DNA from: Orobanche coerulescens
Lineage: Eukaryota; Streptophyta; Magnoliopsida; Lamiales; Orobanchaceae
Direction: 5' to 3'
Assembly: GCA_033398695.1 (NCBI GenBank)
Contig: CM065811.1
Location: 76,078,001 to 76,142,000 of the forward strand
DNA length: 64,000 bases
The notes beneath the pieces are model-generated. The model did not search any database and was not told where the DNA came from. It saw only the letters and a list, made by a program, of their open reading frames with translations. Position numbers and translations under genes: made by a program. Shown in pieces: positions 42,637-54,897 of this stretch (position 1 is its first letter; the number at the start of each line of letters is the position of its first letter).

Positions 42637-44029
42637 TGTTGCAAAATCAGTTAAGACAGTCAAACTATTGATTACGGTGTACTTGAATGACAGCTTAGAA
42701 GAGGGGGCGAATAAGTTGTACTCTTTTTTGAAGTTTAAATGCAAAGCGGAAGACTAATGCAAGTTGTTATGACTACAGCAACTAAATAGTCTTCTGTTAG
42801 CTTGCTCTTACAATATTTTTCAGAGTAAGTACAATACAATCACATAGAGTAGATAAGCAGTAAGTACAGGAAGTAAAAACATAAGGTTTAATATAGTTTG
42901 AGGCAACGTCCTCTATGTCCACATGTTCTTCACTTATTTATTAAAATTATAGCATACAAAACTGTACGATTTAACCTAAGTATGTCACTGTATCGTTCAC
43001 ACATATTCATACACCTGACTATTGCTTTAGGCCGTTCACACATATTGGCGGTAGGCGTCCTTGAACTGCCTTTTTCTCACATAGATTGAAGCTTTGTTCT
43101 GAGCTCTCTTCATCCCACACAGGTCAGAAAGGTTCCTTCTTAGTCCACACAGGGCTCATGTACTCAACGATCAAAGTATGGTATTATAAGATATTTCCGA
43201 ACAGCAGTTGTAAGCTTTGAGTTCCTTGTTGTAGCGTGTTGTTCGCAGTTGAGGACTGAATATCTCTTCAAGACGAATGTGCGTTGTAGGCTTTGAATAG
43301 ATTATTTTCTCGTGTATGATATCGCAAAATGATCAGCTTTAGGTACTTTAGATTTTGAGCAATATTTCAGTTGTTTCAGTAAGTGAGCAAGTTCTCTGGA
43401 TTGAGCTATTTATAACATCGAAATAGATCCATTATAAGTGTAGTCGTTGGACGGTTGGTGAGATGTGGACACTTCAGATTGACGGCTAATTAGTGGTGAA
43501 TTAAAGTGTCTAGTACTTAATGCTTGAGACATTCTTTTTTGTCTTCAGTAACTGCTCTTCAGTCCATAGTCAATGGCCGCATTAAATGCTATCTCCATCA
43601 ACATTAAAAACACCTTGAAAAACCTTGAATACTTTGTGAATAAAGAATTTCTTATCTCACAACAGTTTTAAGGTCTTGTTGGAATTACATTTACTTTTCT
43701 TAAGTTAAATGCCTAAGGCGATTTCGTTGTAGCCAATAGTTTCTTTAGCTGTAAGCTTAATCCTCATTTCTCTACAGGAAGAACGTCCTGTGAACATTGT
43801 ATGAAGATTGCGGTAGGTTTCCTTCAAGAAAAACTTTTCTTCTCCTTCCTCTCTTCTTAGCTACCGCCAGCAGCACCTTTTTGTGTGTATGTGTGTGTGT
43901 GTGTGTGTGTGTGTTTTTCAACTTAAAATGGTGTGCAACACTTGCACATTACATAAATCAAGAATTAGATCAAATGATGAGATATTGTATCCCATCCATT
44001 TGTCATCGTCTTATAATATAAGTCTAACA
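42637..44029 (-). mobile_element. Probable copia LTR, minus strand (about 1.39 kb)
   Basis: The minus strand begins TGTTAGACTTATATTATAAG (44029) and ends GATTTTGCAACA (42637), with a TATA-like TTATAAATAGC (43405-43416) and a CGCCCCCTCTTCTAAG block near the end, as in SIRE-type LTRs. No matching 5-bp duplication and no primer site are visible, so the limits are approximate. Confidence 0.5.
43883..43915. repeat. (TG)n microsatellite
   Basis: TGTGTGTATGTGTG... with one interruption. The Cys/Val-rich frames over it are by-products. Confidence 0.92.
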
Positions 44030-44149
44030 CACCCCCCCACACCACATGACAACTTCCAAGCATGACAGGGGGGCAGCCTACTTGAGGTTGGTCAAAAAAT
44101 GAGCCGAGCCACTCGGTTCGTGTACCGGGCGTTTGCGTGTCTAGTCCGT

Positions 44150-44746
44150 TAAGTGCACTTCATTTTATCTCAAATGTATTTATACTTAATTACTTAATCC
44201 AGTTAATTAATTTTATCAAATATAAAAATTATAATAATATATTTCGAAGAAATAATTATTTATGAATTAAATTAATCACCTGCTAATTAATTTCAATTCA
44301 CAAGACCGCGTGATTTATCTGATAAATCAAATTAGACATCCAATCCTATACTAATGAAGAGATAATAAATACATATTTTATCCATCAAATATCCTTGTGC
44401 GAGACTCCATTGGTCCGTCTTAGTCGGAAATGGTGGGAACCGAGAAATAAGGGCAACACTTAGCCAGTCTAGTGCTCCATACCGTAACCCAACTAAGAAC
44501 AAATGATCGAATCATTCCAAGACCATGATGTCGTGAATACTTATACGTGTAAACCCTTCAATCATATGTCCCGGACAAGTATTAGGGTCACGGTGAAGTC
44601 AAACCCTATTGTAACTTGACTCTATGCATTTTGTTAATGCAAACCGAGATCACTGAGCTCTCGTGTATCAAATACAACTAGCTCTAACTCCTTTGGCCAA
44701 ATACTTATGATCTCAATTGCCATTAACCACATAGGACATTTACCCG
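44150..44746 (-). mobile_element. Diverged Angela-like LTR fragment
   Basis: Blocks such as AGACATCCAATCC, AACCCTTCAATCATATGTCC, TCTCGTGTATCAAATACAAC and GCATTTTGTTAATGC run parallel to 30790-31200. The fragment is cut at 44746 by the outer Tekay element. Positions 44030-44150 show nothing recognisable. Confidence 0.7.
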
Positions 44747-45346
44747 TGTAACACCCCAATAAGGCGGCTATTACAGTGCCGTGGACCCCACACTGGGACC
44801 CACCAGGCGATATCCAAAATACATATTAAATACACAATACATGTGATACCGAACCACAAAACAAAGTACTTACTCCGATTTGGATTTTACAGCAGTATGG
44901 CCTACGGACTTATTATACACAGGATCCAAAACATAAGTATAATCCATATGGAGATGGAATATACCTTAAATAAAAATACATTTGTTCATATTTAAAATAA
45001 AGCGGAAAAATAACATTACACGGTACGAACATGACCGGACTCAAAAGACTTGGGGGCCCCGAACTAGTATCCTTCGAACCCTTCGTCATCACCCTGATCT
45101 TCCCGTGCCTTGCCCTTTCCTCGACCTAAAATACAACACAAGTATTTTGCCCAACACAGGGTCAGATATACATGATAAATGATTCTCAAGATATTATACA
45201 ATTCACATATATAAGATTTCAAGGAAAACAACCCGACTAACGAACATACCCCTCGGGCGTATGAACGCTTAGTCACAAAACATCGAACACATCCAAATAT
45301 ATAAATGGACTATGAATGACTTAAGATAGTACGGCTCAAGATGGAC
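44747..45346 (-). mobile_element. 3' LTR of the outer Tekay element, distal part
   Basis: Plus strand TGTAACACCCCAATAAGG; on the minus strand this is the LTR end CCTTATTGGGGTGTTACA. Matches 62125-62724. Interrupted at ATCAC by the inner element. Confidence 0.92.
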
Positions 45347-45351
45347 ATCAC
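45347..45351. repeat. Target site duplication ATCAC, left copy
   Basis: ATCAC before TGTAATATCCGG. The uninterrupted site is seen in the other LTR at about 62725 (GACATCACAGTACGCC). Confidence 0.95.
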
Positions 45352-45506
45352 TGTAATATCCGGATTTATTACAGTGTATTTCATCTGTATTCAACCATGT
45401 ATTATTTCGGATTGATGATTTTGATTATTGGAGTGTGATATTTAGTGCATTAATGTCATTATGCATAAGTATAGAAACATGTATAATTGCTCAAACAACC
45501 TTGTGA

Positions 45507-45733
45507 TAGCGCACGCTAAGAATGTATCTTAACGCGCGCTATCGGGCCATTATTAGCGCACGCTATGCAGGTATGAGTAACGTGCGCTAAGGACTCAATT
45601 ATTGAGCGGGGCAGCTGGCTCGTGCGCCAGCGGGACATGGGTCCGGATAAGATTCCCGCTGACGCACCCGGACAAAATCTGAAGTCAACCATTATTAGCG
45701 CACGCTAAGGGATGCTTAGTCGCGTGCGCTAAC
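45507..45733. repeat. U3 dyad array TAGCGCACGCTA (inner Tekay, 5' LTR)
   Basis: Six copies in both orientations (TAGCGCACGCTA, TAACGCGCGCTA, GTAACGTGCGCTA), ending 20 bp before the TATA box. Same in the 3' LTR at 52700-52917. Confidence 0.92.
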
Positions 45734-45752
45734 TTATCAATAATGCAAAAAT

Positions 45753-45759
45753 TATAAAT
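45753..45759 (+). promoter_or_regulatory. LTR TATA box (inner Tekay)
   Basis: TATAAAT in AAATTATAAATGGGAC. The 3' LTR copy is at 52937-52943. Confidence 0.75.
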
Positions 45760-46574
45760 GGGACATCAACCGTGTTGGCTTGCATTTCTTTCGCACTTTC
45801 CTCAATCTTGAGAGTTCAGAGAGTTGTAGAAATACTCTTATACACTTAGAACACATATTGTTGATATTTATACATTGGTTACCACGTGGAATGTTCATGG
45901 AAGTGGAATAGCACCTTGGAAGGGCATACAACCAATCGGAGTTGGATTCTACCTTACGGTTCAGTGATTTCGTCATTTTAAGGTATGTTCAATCTATCTC
46001 CAGACTTAGAGTTGGATTCTAACGATTTGGATGATCATGTTAACAAGATATGGATTTTCATAGATGAATTATCCAAGTATATCATGTTTGGAATAGTGAG
46101 TTGTATAAGCACGGAATACCTTGATTATAATCATCATGATTCGAATCTTAGTACCTTTGAATATGTGAAGAGAAGCTTCTATCAATGGTTAACCGAATCT
46201 AATAGATGATTTCATAGTAATCTTGGACTAGACGTTAACATCCTTATTGTTAGATAAATCTAAAGGTTTGATCATGGAAGGATTTATCTAGTATATATAG
46301 GGCGTTTATCAACTTGATAGGATAGTATGGGTGATATAGAGGTGTTGATATCAACCATTTAGTTTTCGTATTATTGTATGAAGATTTGAAGTCGGAAAAG
46401 AATATGGTTTTATATTGGCATGCATATCCTTGAATCAAGTTGTCTTTATCCGTATAATCATTCATGAGGGTGTAGACATAGTATTCATGGAAGTAACATG
46501 AATTATCACACAAGATTTCGTTGTTTCAAACATGGCAAGGACAGCATCGCCAGCGAAGAAAGCGCCATGCGAAG

Positions 46575-46790
46575 ATAGCGCACGCTATGATATGCGTGTA
46601 ACGCGGCGCTATCGAGCGATTGTTAGCGTGCGCTACATTTGGTACGTAACGCACGCTAGACCATCGACGAGTCAATCGGCCGGGTCGCGAGGTAATCGAC
46701 CATGCATCGTTAACGTGCGCTAAGGCTCATTGTTTGCGTGCGCTATCGATGACGTAACGCACGCTACACGAGTACTTAGCGTGCGCTAAG
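46575..46790. repeat. Second dyad array, downstream of the promoter (inner Tekay R/U5)
   Basis: About nine TAGCGCACGCTA, TAGCGTGCGCTA, TAACGCACGCTA and TAACGTGCGCTA copies in alternating orientation. The 3' LTR counterpart (53755-53968) is similar but with many small differences at C/G-rich positions. Confidence 0.9.
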
Positions 46791-47715
46791 CTATTCGGCG
46801 ATTGCGGTTTATGAACTTTTGACCGTTAATCGAATTGTTTAACATTCATACGACGTGAGATAAATCCTATATCATTTCTTTTGTTAAGGTTTGGTCTCGT
46901 TACGTGATTGATTGAGGAGGACGACCTTCGAGTGTTCATTTTCGTGGAAGTATTGTTATTGTCTTCAAATCGAGGCAAGTACCTTAATTGTTTTATGTAT
47001 TGTTGTTATACATATTGTCGCATGTATGTCGTTATTGTGTGTCCACCTCGTGTTGGTCAACGGGATCATCGGGGATCTATGCTAGCGTCTTGTTGGATCA
47101 TCGGACGGGTTTTCCACCACGGGTTGGTCCAGCGGGATCATCGTGGGTTCTAGGCGATGAGCATTTGGATCGATGGAATTACCATGTGTATGTATTGATA
47201 TCATGTTGTGATTATCATTGTGTATGTTATGTTTGAGTTTCGTAGGAAGACTCGTTGGTATTTTGTCGTTTACGTTATCATTGTTATTCACCGTGAGATA
47301 TGAATAATATGCTATGGTACTTGTACTAGCATCGTTGTGCTAACCCCTTCGGGGGTGAACATTTTGTTTGTGTTCGGGATCCGGGAGAGCCGGGAAACAA
47401 CCACTTTGGAGCAGTATGACGACGAGGGTGCAGAGTGATGTCGGCCGGGTTTATTTATCTGTTGTTTATTCGTTATTTCAATAAGTACTCGAGTACGCAG
47501 TCGTTTGTGATGATTTGAATTTGGTGATGTAATATTGAGTTATGTTGGACAATTGTACTATTTCTGTATTTTGGTCGAATCGATGTACTTGAAATTCCGT
47601 TATTTCCATTAAATCGTACCTTTTTATACTTGTTCAATTCTTGACCTTGTAAATCCTTATGTAAAGGATTTACGGCATTGTAATATTCCCAAATATATTG
47701 GGGGTGTTACGAATA

Positions 47716-47729
47716 TGGTATCGGAGCTA
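47716..47729 (+). other. Primer binding site (initiator-Met tRNA variant)
   Basis: TGGTATCGGAGCTA five bases after the LTR. It shares the CGG variant with the element at the left window edge. Confidence 0.82.
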
Positions 47730-47943
47730 AGATTATGGATATCTTGGCCGTTGGGTTAAAATAGGGGTCATTTATGTCTATTGGGGTAACCGGCCGTGAA
47801 TGACATCACCGCACCGCTACGTCTTCATGCGACGGTGGTTGTAAGTTCCTAAACTCTATCTCGTTCCTTGCATATCGTATTTCTTTATACTCGGATATTA
47901 GAACGATGTTGTTTTACGTATATTGAGTATTTATGCTTACGGT

Positions 47944-49260
47944 ATGTTGAGAGGTGGACGTGGGCGTGGTCGCGGTCGTGGACGCGAGGCGAAGAAATGC
48001 CGAAAGGAGGCGTCGCCTTCTAACCGAGCCGATCATAGCTCGGTGAGCCGCAATCTATTAATAATGAACCGGATCTGCTGTACGAGAGATCCTTCGTCAA
48101 GTGGTGAACCGGATGACTCGGTTCGCCCAGTCGTGGACCGAATGCAAGTGGCGGTGGGACTACGGCAGGGAGAGAGACGGCAAGGGATCCCGGATATGGG
48201 AAATCGAGGTGACCGGTGGTCGCAAGAAGTGGCAAAGATGCAACCACCCGAATTCGGTATTCGAGACTCCCACAGGATCATTGGTTAAAGGAGCTGGAGA
48301 AAATCTTTGCCGGAATCAAGCGCCAGGCAATAGGAAAGCCTCTATCGCTCAATATTTTACGATAGGGAAGCGTCCGAATGGTGGGAAGCCATCCGGCCTG
48401 TAGACCATGACGCCGATTGGACAGAGTTTAGAATGATGATGGAAGCTCGATTGCCCTCGTCCTTTGAGGGAAGCCAAAGTTCGGGAGTTTTCTCCGCTCA
48501 ACCTTGATGTGCGGTATCCTGGGCGATCAAGGCGTTTAACCAACGGTGGCATTTGTTCGACATCCGTGAGCAGATGCGAAATGATGATCCATTTCGATAT
48601 GAGAATGAAACCGAGAAATCCAGTACATGTCGGATTCGAATGTACCACACTCCGCCAATACCAGGATAAGGCGTTGGCATATGAGATCAAGGAAGCGGCC
48701 ATGGAGAAATTTTGAGAATCCAAGAAAGCGAAAGTCTCGGTACTTTTACGAGCACAAGAACAGTGGGGCCCGTAAGGCCCGGTCATCCTTTCACTCTTTT
48801 AAGAAACCTCCGCACCTACTAGGAGCGGAAAGAACTTCGGGCGACATCAACTTTACGATGTTACCAGAAATGCTTTAAGCTGCGCCCCAGACGGGGCACT
48901 ATCGACGAATTGCCCCCTTCTGCCGTGATTTGTTTTGATTGTGGACGAGAGGACATAGGCGGTGTTTTGTGAAGAGGCTGCAAAGTCTTTTAGAGCCCGT
49001 ACACCACAACCACCCGAAGGAGGCCGGTATTCCACGACGCGGCAAAGTGTTCGGATGCCTCGGAATTTTGGCCGCGGGCGAGCGAGGACAATGGGACCGA
49101 AAGGGGACATCGAGTGCGGATCTGCTCCCCACGTGCATGCGAGATGAGGAGGACAGACGATCGGATGATCTTGCCGCATCAGTCTTGTCGAGATCCTTTC
49201 CCGGCCGATTAAGCGTTTTATTCGATACAGAGCTACACATTCTTTCATATCTTTGTCTTG
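47944..49260 (+). pseudogene. Tekay-like gag and protease start, heavily frameshifted
   Basis: The start at ATG 47944 gives MLRGGRGRGRGRGREAKK, the RG-rich Tekay Gag leader. Beyond about codon 35 the frame is lost repeatedly. Scattered blocks remain in all three frames: FARLPSSFEGSQSSGVF-like sequence near 48450-48500, DIREQMRNDDPFRYENETE near 48560-48615, one zinc-knuckle start (ICFDCGRED, 48928) and a protease remnant (VLFDTE, 49209). No reading frame longer than about 120 codons survives. The damage is mostly short indels at GC-rich sites rather than base changes. In an intact copy Gag forms the particle and the protease cleaves the polyprotein. Confidence 0.7.
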
Positions 49261-52200
49261 TGTAAATCGTTTGAATATTTCCGGTTTTCATGCTTGTGAA
49301 CCTTATGTTGTTGGTTTACCGAGTGGAGAGAGGATTGTCGGAAATTTAGAAACTAGAAATTTCCTGTATCATTTGGAGGCAGAGTGGCTCTCAAATCGAT
49401 CATGATAGAAATGCAAGGAGATGACTGATACTCGGAGACGATTGGCTTAATCGATATGGAGCAATTGTGAACTACCGAAGGAGGAATATCTCGCTGATCG
49501 GCGACGATGGTTCCGAGATTGTTTGAGGGATGGAAACCAGGAAGCTCGGGAAAGTTGATCAAGGCGATGAAAGTGTCAAATTGTTGAAACAAGGTCAGAT
49601 GCTTGGTGCTACGCAATGAAGAAAGAAGAAGAAATTGTGGAACTTTCATCCATTCTGTTGTGAACGAATTTCCAGGATGTGTTTCTGACGAGTTACTGGA
49701 CTACCTCCACGAAGGGATGTGGAATTTACTATTGAACTGGAACACAGGCGACACCAATTTCTAAGGCGCCGTATCGTATGGCACCTCTTGAGATGTACGA
49801 ATCAAGAAGCGGTGGAGGAGTTCTTGGACAAGGGCTATATTGACCAAGCGTTTCACCACAGGAGCGCCGTTCTTTTGTCGAAAGAAGGATGGATCGCTCA
49901 TTGTGTATTGACTATCGAGAAGTGAACAAGATGACGATTAAGAACAAGTATCCGTTGCCACGGATTGATGATCTATTTGACCGATTGCAAGGGCAACGGT
50001 ATTTTCTAAAATTGATCCGAGATCGGGATACCATCGGTGAGGATTAAGGAGTCCGATGTTCGAAATCAGCGTTGAACTCGCTACGGACATTATGAGTTTG
50101 TAGTGATGCCGTTTGGTCTCACTAACGCACTGCGGTATTTATGCAATTGATGAACCATGTGTTCATTGAATTTTTGGACAAATTTGTGGTCGTATTTATT
50201 GATGACATCCTGGTGTATTCTAAGAGTCCGGAAGAACATGCGCAGCATTTGCGGATTGTATTGGAGCTTTTGAGAAACGAGCAATTGTACGCCAAACTAT
50301 CTAAGTGTGAATTTTGGCTAAAAGAAGTAATGTTCCTCGGCCATGTGGTGTCAGCTAGAGGAGTCAAGTGGATCCTCGAAGATCGAGGCAATATTGGATT
50401 GGAAGCCTCCAAAGAACGTGAAAGAGGTCCGAAGCTTCTTAGGACTTGCTGGATACTATCGTCGATTCGTGGAAGAGTTTTCTAAAATCTCCCGCCCACT
50501 TACTCGACTCCTTCAGAAAACTCAAAAGTTTGAGTGGAATGAATTGTGTCAGATTAGTTTTGATGAATTGAAGAAGAGATTGACGACGGCACCGATTCTA
50601 TCACTTCCACAGGGAACTGAGGGATTCATAGTTTACAGTGATGCTTCGAACCAAGGACTTGGGTGCGTGTTGATGCAGAATGATAAGGTGATCGCTTATG
50701 CATCGCGACAATCGAAACCTTATGAAGTGAATTACCCGACACATGATTTGGAACTAGCACCGGTGGTTTTGCCTTGAAGATTTGGAGGCATTATGCATGC
50801 GGGACTCAGCATCGGATCTTTACGGATCATAAGAGTCTCAAGTACATATTCGATCGAAAGAGTTGAATATGCGGCAAAGAAGATGGTTGGGCCCGATTAA
50901 GGACTATGACTTGGAGATTTTATATCATCCGTGCAAAGCGAATGTAGTGGCCGATGCACTTAGCCGCAAGCTGTCTCTATTCGAGATCTGGAGACACGAC
51001 CTCCCAACTTAGCCTTCGGCGAGATGATTCGTGAAGGGATTGAAGTGTGGTTACAGAGTCCAGGGGACAATCGTGCGTGATGGAGATAACCGTCATTAAC
51101 CGAAGAAATCAAATCTAGACAGGCGAGATGACCCTCGATGATTCGGTTGCATGACGAAGTGATCAAAGGAAAGGCCCCGGATTCATAATTCATGACGATG
51201 GAGTTTTGAGATTTCGGGACCGACTCTGCGTTCCGATGTTGATGTTCAAAGCAGACGATTATGAAGGAAGCTCATAGTTCGCCCTATTCTATCCACCCGG
51301 CACCATAAAATGTATAAGGACTTGAAGCGAGAATTTACGGTGGGGCAACATGAAGAAAGACGTAGCGGACTATGTTTGAAATGCTTGACTTGTCGTGAGT
51401 TAAGATCGAGCATCAACGGCTCTTTGGAATGTTGAAGCCGCTCCCGATCCACGAATGGAAGTGGGAGGACATATCAATGGACTTTATCACTAATATGCCG
51501 AAAACCGTGACAGGAATGAACATGATTTGGGTGATAGTTGATCGTTTAACCAAATCGGCTCATTTTCTAGGCATTAAGGATACGTGGGGACCAGAGAGGT
51601 TGGTACGAGTCTTTATTTCGAGAGATAGTTCGATTGCATGGTACGCCGAAGACCATTGTTTCGATCGAGATGGCCGTTTGTGTCTCACTTTTGGAAGGCG
51701 ATTCATAAGGCCTTGGGGACCGAATTGAACTTGATCTGACTTATCACCCGCTGATCGATGGACAATGCGAGAGAACTATACAAAAGGTGGAAGATATGCT
51801 AATGGCAAGAGCCATAGATTCGTCAAACGATTGTGAAGTTCATCTACCATTGATTGAATTTACTTACAACAATAGTTGGCATGCTTCCATTAAGATGGCA
51901 CCGTTTGAGGCATTATTCGGAAGGATATTCATATCGCACTTATGTTGGGACTATTCATCGGAATTGATCGGAAAAGTACCAGAGTTGATCGAGCAGACTC
52001 GAGAGAAGATAGCCTTGATTCGTGAAAGGTGTTGATCGCCTGCAGTCGCGAAATCCTATGCGGACGTCTGCCGCCGCCCATTGGAGTTGATCTGGAGATC
52101 ACATACTTTTGAAGGTTTCTCCTACCCGGGGAATCTTTCGTTTCGGTAGGAAAGGTAAGCTGAGTCCGAGATATATCGGACCATTTGAGATCCTCGAGAG

Positions 52201-52510
52201 AGTTGGGGAGTTGGCCTACAGATTAGCATTACCGCCGTCATTGTGCCATGTTCATAACGTGTTCCACGTATCCCGATTGCGGAGATATATACGAGATCCA
52301 GTCATATCATCGATTTGGCGAGATCAAGTCGAACAGGATGGGACGTTTGAAGAAAGACCAGTCAAGATACTCGAGAGTCGAGTTAAGCAACTGAGGAACA
52401 AGTCAATCGTTTTGGTCAAAGTTCAGTGGTCATGTCATGGAACGGAAGAAGCCACTTGGGAAACAGAAGCTGATATGAAGTCTAGATATCCCGAGTTATT
52501 TTCGTCTTGA
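49261..52510 (+). pseudogene. Tekay-like pol (reverse transcriptase, RNase H, integrase, chromodomain), frameshifted
   Basis: Recognisable blocks in order: [23 protein letters not shown] (49890-49980); reverse transcriptase catalytic [15 protein letters not shown] (50197-50240) with [46 protein letters not shown]; RNase [15 protein letters not shown] (50633-50675) and [12 protein letters not shown]; integrase [27 protein letters not shown] and a broken SDRDG and TER region; VEFTYNNSWH-type block (51856-51890); [22 protein letters not shown]; and an intact final frame 52109-52510 ending in a chromodomain-like module (VKVQWSCHGTEEATWE). At least ten frameshifts make it inactive. The last ORF is the longest surviving piece, 133 codons. 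Confidence 0.85.
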
Positions 52511-52544
52511 GTTTCGGGACGAAACTCCTTTTAGTAGGAGAGTA

Positions 52545-54892
52545 TGTAATATCCGGATTTATTACAGTGTATTTCATCTGTATTCAACCATGTATTATTT
52601 CGGATTGATGATTTTGATTATTGGAGTGTGATATTTAGTGCATTAATGTCATTATGCATAAGTATAGAAACATGTATAATTGCTCAAACAACCTTGTGAT
52701 AGCGCACGCTAAGAATGTATCTTAACGCGCGCTATCGGGCCATTATTAGCGCACGCTATGCGAGGTATGAGTAACGTGCGCTAAGGACTCAATTATTGAG
52801 GCGGTGGCTCGTGCGCCCGTGGACATGGGTCGGATAAGATTCCCGACGCACCCGGACAAAATCTGAAGTCAACCATTATTAGCGCACGCTAAGGGATGCT
52901 TAGTAGCGTGCGCTAACTTATCAATAATGCAGAAATTATAAATGGGACATCAACCGTGTTGGCTTGCATTTCTTTCGCACTTTCCTCAATCTTGAGAGTT
53001 CAGAGAGTTGTAGAAATACTCTTATACACTTAGAACACATATTGTTGATATTTATACATTGGTTACCACGTGGAATGTTCATGGAAGTGGAATAGCACCT
53101 TGGAAGGGCATACAACCAATCGGAGTTGGATTCTACCTTACGGTTCAGTGATTTCGTAATTTTAAGGTATGTTCAATCTATCTCCAGACTTAGAGTTGGA
53201 TTCTAACGATTTGGATGATCATGTTAACAAGATATGGATTTTCATAGATGAATTATCCAAGTATATCATGTTTGGAATAGTGAGTTGTATAAGCCTGGAA
53301 TACCTTGATTATAATCATCATGATTCGAATCTTAGTACCGAATATGTGAAGAGAAGCTTCTATCAATGGTTAACCGAATCTAATAGATGATTTCATAGTA
53401 ATCTTGGACTAGACGTTAACATCCTTATTGTTAGATAAATCTAAAGGTTTGATCATGGAAGGATTTATCTAGTATATATAGGACGTTTATCAACTTGGTA
53501 GGATAGTATGGTGATATAGAGGTGTTGATATCAACCATTTAGTTTTCGTATTATCGTATGAAGATTTGAAGTCGGAAAAGAATTTGGTTTTATATTGGCA
53601 TGCATATCCTTGAATCCGAAGTTGTCTTTATCCGTATAATCATTCATGAGGGTGTAGACATAGTATTCATGGAAGTAACATGAATTATCACACAAGATTT
53701 CGTTGTTTCAAACATGGCAAGGACAGTTCTTGCTCGTGATAAGCGCCATGCGAGATAGCGCACGCTATGATATGCGATGTAACGTGCGCTATCGGCGATT
53801 GTTAGCGTGCGCTACGTTTGGTACGTAACGTCGCTAGACCATCGACGAGTCAGCCGGTGGTCGGTGAGTCATGACCATGCATCGTTAACGTGCGCTAAGG
53901 CTCTGTTTGCGTGCGCTATTGGGCGAGCGTAACGACGCTACGCTACAGTACTTAGCGTGCGCTAAGCTATTCGGGCGGTGCGGTTTATGAACTTTTGACC
54001 GTTAATCGAATTGTTTAACATTCATACGACGTGAGATAAATCCTATATCATTTCTTTTGTTAAGGTTTGGTCTCGTTCGTGATTGATTGAGGAGGACGAC
54101 CTTGAGTGTTCATTTTCGTGGAAGTATTGTTATTGTCTTCAAATCGAGGCAAGTACCTTAATTGTTTTATGTATTGTTGTTATACATATTGTCGTGCATG
54201 TATGTCGTTATTGTGTGTCCACCTCGTGTTGGTCCGACGGGATCATCGGGGATCTATGCTAGCGTCATACTGGATCATCGGACGGGTTTTCCACCACGGG
54301 TTGGTCAGCGGGATCATCGTGGGTTCTAGGCGATGAAGCATTGGATCGATGGAATTACCATGTGTATGTATTGATATCATGTTGTGATTATCAATTTGTG
54401 TATGTTATGTTTGAGTTTCGTAGGAGAAGACTCGTTGGTATTTTGTCGTTTACGTTATCATTGTTATTCACCGTGAGATATGAATAATATGCTATGGTAC
54501 TTGTACTAGCATCGTTGTGCTAACCCCTTCGGGGGTGAACATTTTGTTTGTGTTCAGGATCCAGGAGAGCTAGGAAACAACCACTGGAACAGTATGACGA
54601 CGAGGGTGCAGAGTGATGTCCCGACCGGGTTTATTTATCTGTTGTTTATTCGTTATTTCAATAAGTACTCGAGTATGCAGTCGTTTGTGATGATTTGAAT
54701 TTGGTGATGTAATATTGAGTTCTGTTGGACAATTGTACTATTTCTGTATTTTTGTCAGAACTGATGTACTGAAATTCCGTTATTTCCATTCGTCAGTACC
54801 TTTTTATACTTGTTCAATTCTTCAGCCTTGTAAATCCTTATGTAAAGGATTTACGGCGCTGTAATATTCCCAAATATATTGGGGGTGTTACA
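52545..54892 (+). mobile_element. 3' LTR of the inner Tekay element (2,348 bp)
   Basis: TGTAATATCCGG to GGGGGTGTTACA, then ATCAC. Arrays at 52700-52917 and 53755-53968, TATA at 52937-52943. Confidence 0.93.
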
Positions 54893-54897
54893 ATCAC
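54893..54897. repeat. Target site duplication ATCAC, right copy
   Basis: Matches 45347-45351. Confidence 0.95.

Larger units (their letters stand above)
45352..47711 (+). mobile_element. 5' LTR of the inner Tekay element (2,360 bp)
   Basis: TGTAATATCCGG to GGGGGTGTTACG; the last base is changed from the expected A. It has a U3 array (45507-45733), TATA (45753-45759) and a second array in R/U5 (46575-46790). Confidence 0.9.
45352..54892 (+). mobile_element. Inner Tekay-like Ty3/gypsy element, full structure, broken ORFs (9,541 bp)
   Basis: Two 2.35-kb LTRs, primer site TGGTATCGGAGCTA (47716-47729), gag-pol remnants, polypurine tract (TTTTAGTAGGAGAGTA, 52529-52544) and a perfect ATCAC duplication. 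Inserted in the R/U5 part of the outer element's 3' LTR and in opposite orientation. The AT-rich parts of the LTRs are almost identical, whereas GC-rich parts differ by many small indels. Confidence 0.93.

Noticed and set aside
43797..44065. Cys/Val-rich ORFs
   Set aside because: They come from the (TG)n microsatellite.
45985..46209. ORF conserved in both inner Tekay LTRs (45985-46209 and 53169-53390)
   Set aside because: The conservation reflects LTR identity. It differs by a 3-bp indel and one substitution, has no known domain and lies in R/U5; possible but unsupported as a gene.
48349..48786. 145-residue minus-strand ORF in the inner Tekay gag
   Set aside because: Antisense shadow of the gag region, whose sense strand carries recognisable Gag blocks.
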